Assembly: GCF_001292705.1 (NCBI RefSeq)
Contig: NZ_LGAK01000004.1
Location: forward strand, 44,684-108,683
Length of the DNA: 64,000 nt
From: Marinagarivorans algicola
GTDB lineage: Bacteria; Pseudomonadota; Gammaproteobacteria; Pseudomonadales; Cellvibrionaceae
Direction: 5' to 3'
Below are positions 59,138 to 64,000 of this stretch, piece after piece; position 1 is the stretch's first letter, and each line of letters starts with the position of its first letter. A model generated the notes under the pieces. The model was not told where the DNA came from and searched no databases. It saw only the letters and a list, made by a program, of their open reading frames with translations. Made by a program: the position numbers and the translations under genes.

Positions 59138-61372
59138 TTACTGCGCCAAATTTGCACCAGTGGTGTAATAGCGTACTTTTTGCAATACAAAATCCTCATC
59201 AATTGGCTTGGGAATAAAATCATCCATGCCGGCTGCATCGCACAGCTGCCTGTCTTGCACGGCAATACCAGCAGTAACCGCCACAATAGGGATGCGACAC
59301 TCCAACTGTTTTCGAATAATACGCGTTGCTTCTAGACCATCCATCACTGGCATCTGAATATCCATTAGTATCATTTGATATGCATCGCGCTGAGCCATCA
59401 TAGTATCGACCGCTTCTTGACCATTATTGGCAACATCTACCTGATAACCAGCATCTTCTAAAATACATAGCGCAATTTCTTGATTTAGACGGTTATCTTC
59501 TACTAACAAAATGCGCTCTCCCGTGGCGGCCGGCTTAGCCCGCGTGGGCGCACTGTGCTCGCAGGGCTGTAATACGTCAATAATCTTTAGCCACTCATGC
59601 ATTAGCACTGGTGCGCGCATACACGGTACTCCCGCTAAAGCACTCGCGCATACGGGGTTCACCGCTAAATCTTTAGAAATCACCACGGCACAACTCAAAC
59701 CCTCACTGGCCACATCCTGTGCCCACATTTTTAGCTCATGCACATCCACGCCATCACTCGAAGAGTCCAGCACAACACCCGCCACTGGATTCTGCGCCAA
59801 CTGTAAAGCCAACGGAATATGTGCATTAAATTCAATCACTGTTACCCCTAAAAAAGCTAAGCAATTTTGTGTGATATTATCGCTGACAGACTCTTTTTCA
59901 GTGGTAGCACTTTTCAATGCCGATAAGCGTAAAACCGCTAAAGGCGCTGGTAAATTAACCGCTCGCGGACTCTCGTTGGGTACCCGTATTGGCAAATGTA
60001 ACGTAAAAGCACTACCCTGCCCTTGCACGCTTTTGACCTCGATAGCACCGCCCATAGTCACCATCAAACGGTGCGCTAGATGCAACCCCAGACCCGTACC
60101 ACCATGGACCCGTGTATTCGAAATATTTTGCTGCGTAAACGGCTCAAAAATTTCTGACAGAAACTTCGGGGCTATCCCTATACCCGTATCAACAACCGCA
60201 ACCACTAAGGTCCCTTCTTCTAGCCTGCCCTCTTGTGTCCCAACTTCTGTTTCACTTGCGGCCGCTTCAACAAGCTCATAATCAACATCGACATGTATTT
60301 CGCCACTGCTCGTAAATTTAATCGCATTACTGAGTAAGTTCGTCATCACTTTTTGAACGTGATATTCCGCTGCAATCATGCGTGCAGGCACTGCGGCATT
60401 AATACGGTAAGTCAAGCTAATAGGCTTTTGCTGGACTTGACTAATCGCTTGCTCGACGACGCCATCAAATAGCTCATGACTGGATAATTGGTTTTCGGGC
60501 AGCTCAATGATCCCATCCTCTAAGCGCGATAGCTCCAGTACATCATTGAGCATTGTCATGAGCTGCTGGCCAGCATCTAGCATACTTTGCACTTGCAAGC
60601 GCTGGCTTTGATTTAACTCCGATTTCAGTAACATCTGACAAAAAGCCAGCATTGCGTTCATAGGGGTTTTGACTTCATGACTCATATTGGCCACAAAAGC
60701 GCTTTTCACATTGTTTGCTTTTTGCGCGCGATGCCTTGCGTCGCGCTCTTGCCGAGCTAACAGCTGATACTGCTCTTGTAGCTTTTGGCTTTTTTGCAAC
60801 TCTAATTCAAGGGCAACTTGTGCCTCGCGGCTCGTAATTTCAGCAGCTATACGCCCGCCAAACACTTTAAATAACGTGATGATGCCTGCACTGTCATCGA
60901 CCGGCGTCTTAAATAGTGCAATCAACAAACCCATCACGTTACCATCAGGACCATGTAAAGGCGCCCCTAAGTATCCTTTAATACCCAAATCTATTAATAG
61001 CTTATCGTCAGGAAAGGCAGCACAAACATCATCGGGGTAAAAACAAATACGATCATCAGCTACTTGCTGGCAGGGCGTACCATTGAGTACATAGCTACAG
61101 TTATCAATAATTTGTGTTCCCTCACACAGGCATAGAGTGAGCGCCTCGGTTCCATCGGCGTTAACACGTCCTACCAAGGTGTAGTCGGCATTGATCACTT
61201 CGGCTAACAATGGCGTAATTTTATTAATGAAGTGCGAACCACGCAGCGTTTCAACCTCCTCGAGAATCCGTGCGAGTACAGAAGAAAAAATATTTGCATC
61301 AATATGCTTCACGCCCACTGCACCTCGGCTTTCTTTTGACCACCAGCTTTCTTTTGACCGGTAGAAGACCAC
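59138..61372 (-). CDS. Soluble GAF-domain hybrid sensor histidine kinase
   Basis: The 744-residue protein has no membrane helix. An N-terminal GAF-type sensor (about 30-180) is followed by a coiled coil (about 183-220) and a HisKA domain with the phospho-His H232 in NMSHEVKTPMNAM. A HATPase domain follows (NLLSNAIKF, DTGIGIAP, HGGTGLGLHLAHR), then a degenerate receiver-like spacer and a C-terminal receiver domain (620-744) with phospho-Asp D671 in LMDIQMPVMDG and Lys722. The annotated start is GTG; another GTG (about 20 codons in) is possible. A 14-bp direct repeat (61328-61341 and 61346-61359) lies at the 5' end. It is divergent from argA. Confidence 0.92.
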   Translation of the reverse strand: MVFYRSKESWWSKESRGAVGVKHIDANIFSSVLARILEEVETLRGSHFINKITPLLAEVINADYTLVGRVNADGTEALTLCLCEGTQIIDNCSYVLNGTPCQQVADDRICFYPDDVCAAFPDDKLLIDLGIKGYLGAPLHGPDGNVMGLLIALFKTPVDDSAGIITLFKVFGGRIAAEITSREAQVALELELQKSQKLQEQYQLLARQERDARHRAQKANNVKSAFVANMSHEVKTPMNAMLAFCQMLLKSELNQSQRLQVQSMLDAGQQLMTMLNDVLELSRLEDGIIELPENQLSSHELFDGVVEQAISQVQQKPISLTYRINAAVPARMIAAEYHVQKVMTNLLSNAIKFTSSGEIHVDVDYELVEAAASETEVGTQEGRLEEGTLVVAVVDTGIGIAPKFLSEIFEPFTQQNISNTRVHGGTGLGLHLAHRLMVTMGGAIEVKSVQGQGSAFTLHLPIRVPNESPRAVNLPAPLAVLRLSALKSATTEKESVSDNITQNCLAFLGVTVIEFNAHIPLALQLAQNPVAGVVLDSSSDGVDVHELKMWAQDVASEGLSCAVVISKDLAVNPVCASALAGVPCMRAPVLMHEWLKIIDVLQPCEHSAPTRAKPAATGERILLVEDNRLNQEIALCILEDAGYQVDVANNGQEAVDTMMAQRDAYQMILMDIQMPVMDGLEATRIIRKQLECRIPIVAVTAGIAVQDRQLCDAAGMDDFIPKPIDEDFVLQKVRYYTTGANLAQ

Positions 61373-61601
61373 CTAGCTTGTTTACTGACCATTAAATAAC
61401 CTCATCATCCATTAAAGCGTAGTTCAATTCACTTTCTAACTAAGACAATCTCACACTTAATTATTCGTAAAATGAGAAGGAATGTTATAAAAAGGTGTAT
61501 AAATGACAGCGGCGACTCACTCAGGCTAGCGTATTGCCCCTTAAATGATCTATTGAACCTTGTAGATTCTGTATTTAAACCTTTTTCAGCGGAGACCTTA
61601 C

Positions 61602-62933
61602 ATGCCAGAAACCTGCCCGCAAGATATTCAGTGGTTTCGCCACTCAGCCCCCTATATCAACGCACACCGCGGCAAGACTTTTGTACTCATGCTGCCGGGT
61701 GATTGTATCGACCGCCCTAACTTGGGTACGATCATTGCCGATATCGCACTCATGGTGAGTTTAGGTATCAAACTAGTAGTGGTCCATGGCGCGCGCTCAC
61801 AAATCACTCAAAAGCTCTCTGGCAACCTCGAAGCCTCGCAGATTCATAACGGCCTGCGGGTAACGCGCAAAGAAGACATGCTACAAGTCTTAGAAACTGT
61901 CGGCGCCACGCGCATTCAGTTAGAGGCAAGCTTTTCTAACGGCTTACCTAACTCACCCATGTACGGCGCGCACATTAAAGTACGTGGTGGCAATTTTGTC
62001 ACCGCCAAGCCACAGGGTATTATCGATGGTGTTGACTTACAGCACACCGGTAAAGTGCGCAATGTCGATACCACAGGTATCAGAGCGATTCTCGGTGATG
62101 GTGGTATTGCCCTTTTATCGCCGCTGGGTTATTCGGCCACAGGTGAGGTTTTTAATCTCAACTTTGCTGATGTCGCCGTACACACCGCACTGGCATTAAA
62201 TGCTGACAAGCTCATCGCCTTTAATGATGACGGGCCGATTAAAGACGAAAGCGATCAAATTTATCGTGAGCTCACATTGCTCAAATGTGAGAAGTTTCTC
62301 AGCCATCAAAAAGCCGAGCTCAATAAATCCAACACTTACTTTTCACTCAAAGCCTGTCATCAGGCCTGTGACGGCGGCATCGCTCGTGCACATGTGATCT
62401 CTTCAAACGAAGACGGCGCACTGCTCAAAGAGCTATTTACTCGCGATGGTTCTGGCACGATGGTTTATCGCGATAGCTACGAAACCATTCGCCGCGCCCG
62501 TATTGATGACGTGATGGGCATCCTAAATCTTATCGCGCCTCTCGAGCACGAGGGCATTTTAGTCAAGCGTTCACGCGAGCTACTCGAACGTGAAATACAT
62601 TGCTTTACCGTTATGGAAAAAGACAACGTTGTCATAGGTTGCGCCGCCCTTTATCCGTTTAGTGATAAGACATCGGGCGAGCTGGCGTGCATGGCCATTC
62701 ACTCTGATTATCGCCGTGATGGCAAAGCCGCCAAGCTCCTCACCCATATCGAGCGCCAAGCTTTAAAGCTCAATATCGAAAAACTGTTTGTGCTCACAAC
62801 ACAAACCGCACATTGGTTTATAGAGCAAGGATTTATCGAAACGCTGACGAATGCACTCCCGGTAGAGCGCGCGGCACTTTACAATTATCAGCGTAAGTCC
62901 AAAGTGTTTGTAAAAACGCTCAAGAGCCAGTAA
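61602..62933 (+). CDS. argA: Amino-acid N-acetyltransferase (N-acetylglutamate synthase)
   Basis: ArgA acetylates glutamate with acetyl-CoA, the first step of arginine synthesis, and is usually feedback-inhibited by arginine. The 443-residue protein has an N-terminal amino-acid-kinase-like domain (about 20-285, LVVVHGARSQI and GDGGIALLSPLGYSATGEV) and a C-terminal GNAT domain (about 295-440, GELACMAIHSDYRRDGKAAK for acetyl-CoA). This is the classic E. coli/Pseudomonas two-domain form. The ATG is preceded by CGGAG. I found no convincing ARG box upstream. Confidence 0.96.
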   Translation: MPETCPQDIQWFRHSAPYINAHRGKTFVLMLPGDCIDRPNLGTIIADIALMVSLGIKLVVVHGARSQITQKLSGNLEASQIHNGLRVTRKEDMLQVLETVGATRIQLEASFSNGLPNSPMYGAHIKVRGGNFVTAKPQGIIDGVDLQHTGKVRNVDTTGIRAILGDGGIALLSPLGYSATGEVFNLNFADVAVHTALALNADKLIAFNDDGPIKDESDQIYRELTLLKCEKFLSHQKAELNKSNTYFSLKACHQACDGGIARAHVISSNEDGALLKELFTRDGSGTMVYRDSYETIRRARIDDVMGILNLIAPLEHEGILVKRSRELLEREIHCFTVMEKDNVVIGCAALYPFSDKTSGELACMAIHSDYRRDGKAAKLLTHIERQALKLNIEKLFVLTTQTAHWFIEQGFIETLTNALPVERAALYNYQRKSKVFVKTLKSQ

Positions 62934-63095
62934 TACAAGAGCGGCGCAATTCCTCATCAAGCCTAAAACCGATAAAAGCAAAACTATCAAAGGCGTCTAA
63001 ACTCAAAGGATGGAGCCGCATTCCACCGTGCGGCAATGACCAATTTGAAACCTGCAAGCAGCCCACTGACCCGCTGCTTGCTACAGGCGCACACT

Positions 63096-64000
63096 ATGAA
63101 AGCTGCAACATTAGATTTAGGGCATATATCGCCTGACGACGTTAAGCAAATCGATATTGTTAAAATATTTTCAAATAAAAAGTGTCTTGTCGCCGACGAC
63201 TTCCCTGAAATTCGCGGCTCGCTTAAGCGCTCGCTGCGCAGCTATGGCGCCGAGCATGTCGATACAGCCGCCGACGGGTCTGAAGCCGTCAAATTATGCT
63301 CGCAAAATAAATACGATATTGTGATTTGTGACTACAACCTCGGTAATGACAAAGATGGCCAACAAGTTTTAGAGGAAGTGCGCTTTTTACGGGTTCTACT
63401 CATGACGAGTTTATTTGTACTGTTAACGGGCGAGCAATCGCGTGAAATGGTTTTAGGGGCCCTCGAATGCCAACCCGATGACTACATCACCAAACCCTAT
63501 ACTGAACAATCCTTAAAGTCGCGTTTAAATCGCGCCATCATTAGGCACGAGGCGTTATTGCACATCAAGCACGCTATTTCAGAAGGTGACTACAAAAAAG
63601 CCCTCATTAGCTGTAACGATCTGATTAGCAGTGGCAGTCGCTATGCCAAGGACTGCATTAAAATGAAAGGGCAATTATTATTTTTACTGCGCGAACTCAA
63701 AGAGGCAAAACACCTCTACGAAAGCGTACTGGATAAAAAACCCATGGTATGGGCCAAGCTGGGCCTAGGGAAAACACTGGTCGAAATGGGAGACTATGAA
63801 AGGGCTGAAGACTTGATGGAAGAAGTACTTCAAGAAGATGAACGCTATATCGAAGCGCACGATATGCTCGCCGAGATCCACACCAAGCGCAACGACATGC
63901 TCAGTGCACAAAAAGCCATGGAGCGCGCCACTTATATCTCCCCAAAATCGGTCACCCGTCACCGCGAGCTCGCCGAGCTCGCCGATATTAACCACGATGA
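63096..64000 (+). CDS. Response regulator with TPR domain (partial, runs off the window)
   Basis: An open frame starts at the ATG at 63096-63098 and continues for 301 codons to the window end without a stop. After a 28-residue leader, a receiver domain (about 29-150) shows CLVADDFPEIRGSL, the phospho-Asp in IVICDYNLGNDKDG, LLTGEQ and the conserved Lys in DDYITKPYTEQSL. It is followed by tetratricopeptide-like helices (about 165-300, for example AKLGLGKTLVEMGDYERAED). REC-TPR proteins of this kind occur in Pseudomonas relatives. It probably scaffolds an output partner rather than binding DNA. It lies 162 bp after argA. Confidence 0.88.
   Translation, partial: MKAATLDLGHISPDDVKQIDIVKIFSNKKCLVADDFPEIRGSLKRSLRSYGAEHVDTAADGSEAVKLCSQNKYDIVICDYNLGNDKDGQQVLEEVRFLRVLLMTSLFVLLTGEQSREMVLGALECQPDDYITKPYTEQSLKSRLNRAIIRHEALLHIKHAISEGDYKKALISCNDLISSGSRYAKDCIKMKGQLLFLLRELKEAKHLYESVLDKKPMVWAKLGLGKTLVEMGDYERAEDLMEEVLQEDERYIEAHDMLAEIHTKRNDMLSAQKAMERATYISPKSVTRHRELAELADINHD

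Noticed and set aside
59511..60281. 256-codon open frame on the plus strand opposite the hybrid kinase
   Set aside because: It is antisense to a clearly coding kinase with intact motifs, has no recognisable domain and is Ser/Thr/Cys-rich as expected of a frame shadow.
61373..61601. ARG box upstream of argA
   Set aside because: Only loose AT-rich similarity to the 18-bp consensus; no paired half-sites.

Overview
This window comes from a gammaproteobacterium, most likely a marine, polysaccharide-degrading member of the Cellvibrionales (Cellvibrionaceae/Saccharophagus/Teredinibacter-like). That placement is inferred from three things: the gene order birA-coaX-SPOR-tRNAs-secE-nusG-rplKAJL-rpoBC-rpsLG-fusA-tuf-S10-spc-alpha, which is the Pseudomonas-type arrangement; the Vibrio/Shewanella-type long PurC; and an EF-Tu of about 407 residues. 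No 16S gene is present to settle it. Nearly all of the window is vertically inherited core genome. I see no phage, insertion sequence, CRISPR array or defence island.

Layout. 1-3292 (+): the distal part of a Mrp-type multisubunit Na+/H+ antiporter operon (end of A/B, then C, D, E, F, G). 3533-8825 (-): glgA, a TPR protein of unknown function, dtd and an ABC exporter. 9074-10177 (+): purC, which separates glgA from the other glycogen genes. 10431-20953 (-): malQ-glgB-glgX-glgP-glgC, a nearly complete glycogen synthesis and breakdown cluster. 21202-51940 (-): a continuous 31-kb translation/transcription block, in transcription order nusG, rplKAJL, rpoBC, rpsL-rpsG-fusA-tuf, the S10 and spc operons (fused, 29-bp gap), rpmJ, and the alpha operon ending with rplQ. 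51959-53223 (-): secE preceded by five tRNA genes (Thr-Tyr-Gly-Thr-Trp). 53348-57097 (-): SPOR protein, coaX, birA, alr. 57262-58890 (-): a heparanase-like GH79 enzyme. 59138-61372 (-): a soluble GAF hybrid histidine kinase, divergent from argA (61602-62933, +), followed by a REC-TPR response regulator that runs off the window end.

How the genes work together. GlgC makes ADP-glucose, GlgA polymerises it and GlgB branches it. GlgP, GlgX and MalQ mobilise and recycle the glucan. The long minus-strand block supplies RNA polymerase core, elongation factors, most ribosomal proteins and the Sec translocon (SecY, SecE). Punctuation can be read from the sequence: consensus promoters before rpsJ, rpsL and the tRNA cluster, and intrinsic terminators or attenuators after rplQ, rpmJ, tuf, rpsG, nusG and between rplL and rpoB.

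I did not find a convincing wholly new system. The most unusual points are: a three-copy non-coding dispersed repeat with a conserved head and tail; a heparanase-like GH79 protein without an obvious signal peptide and with a fresh 15-bp tandem duplication; loss of the tufB copy between the tRNA genes, with a hairpin in its place; a CoaX whose expected catalytic Asp is Ser; a 27-bp palindrome wrapped around the -10 box of the str-operon promoter; a strong terminator hairpin between a putative alpha-operon promoter and rpsM; and a C10 homopolymer inside alr.
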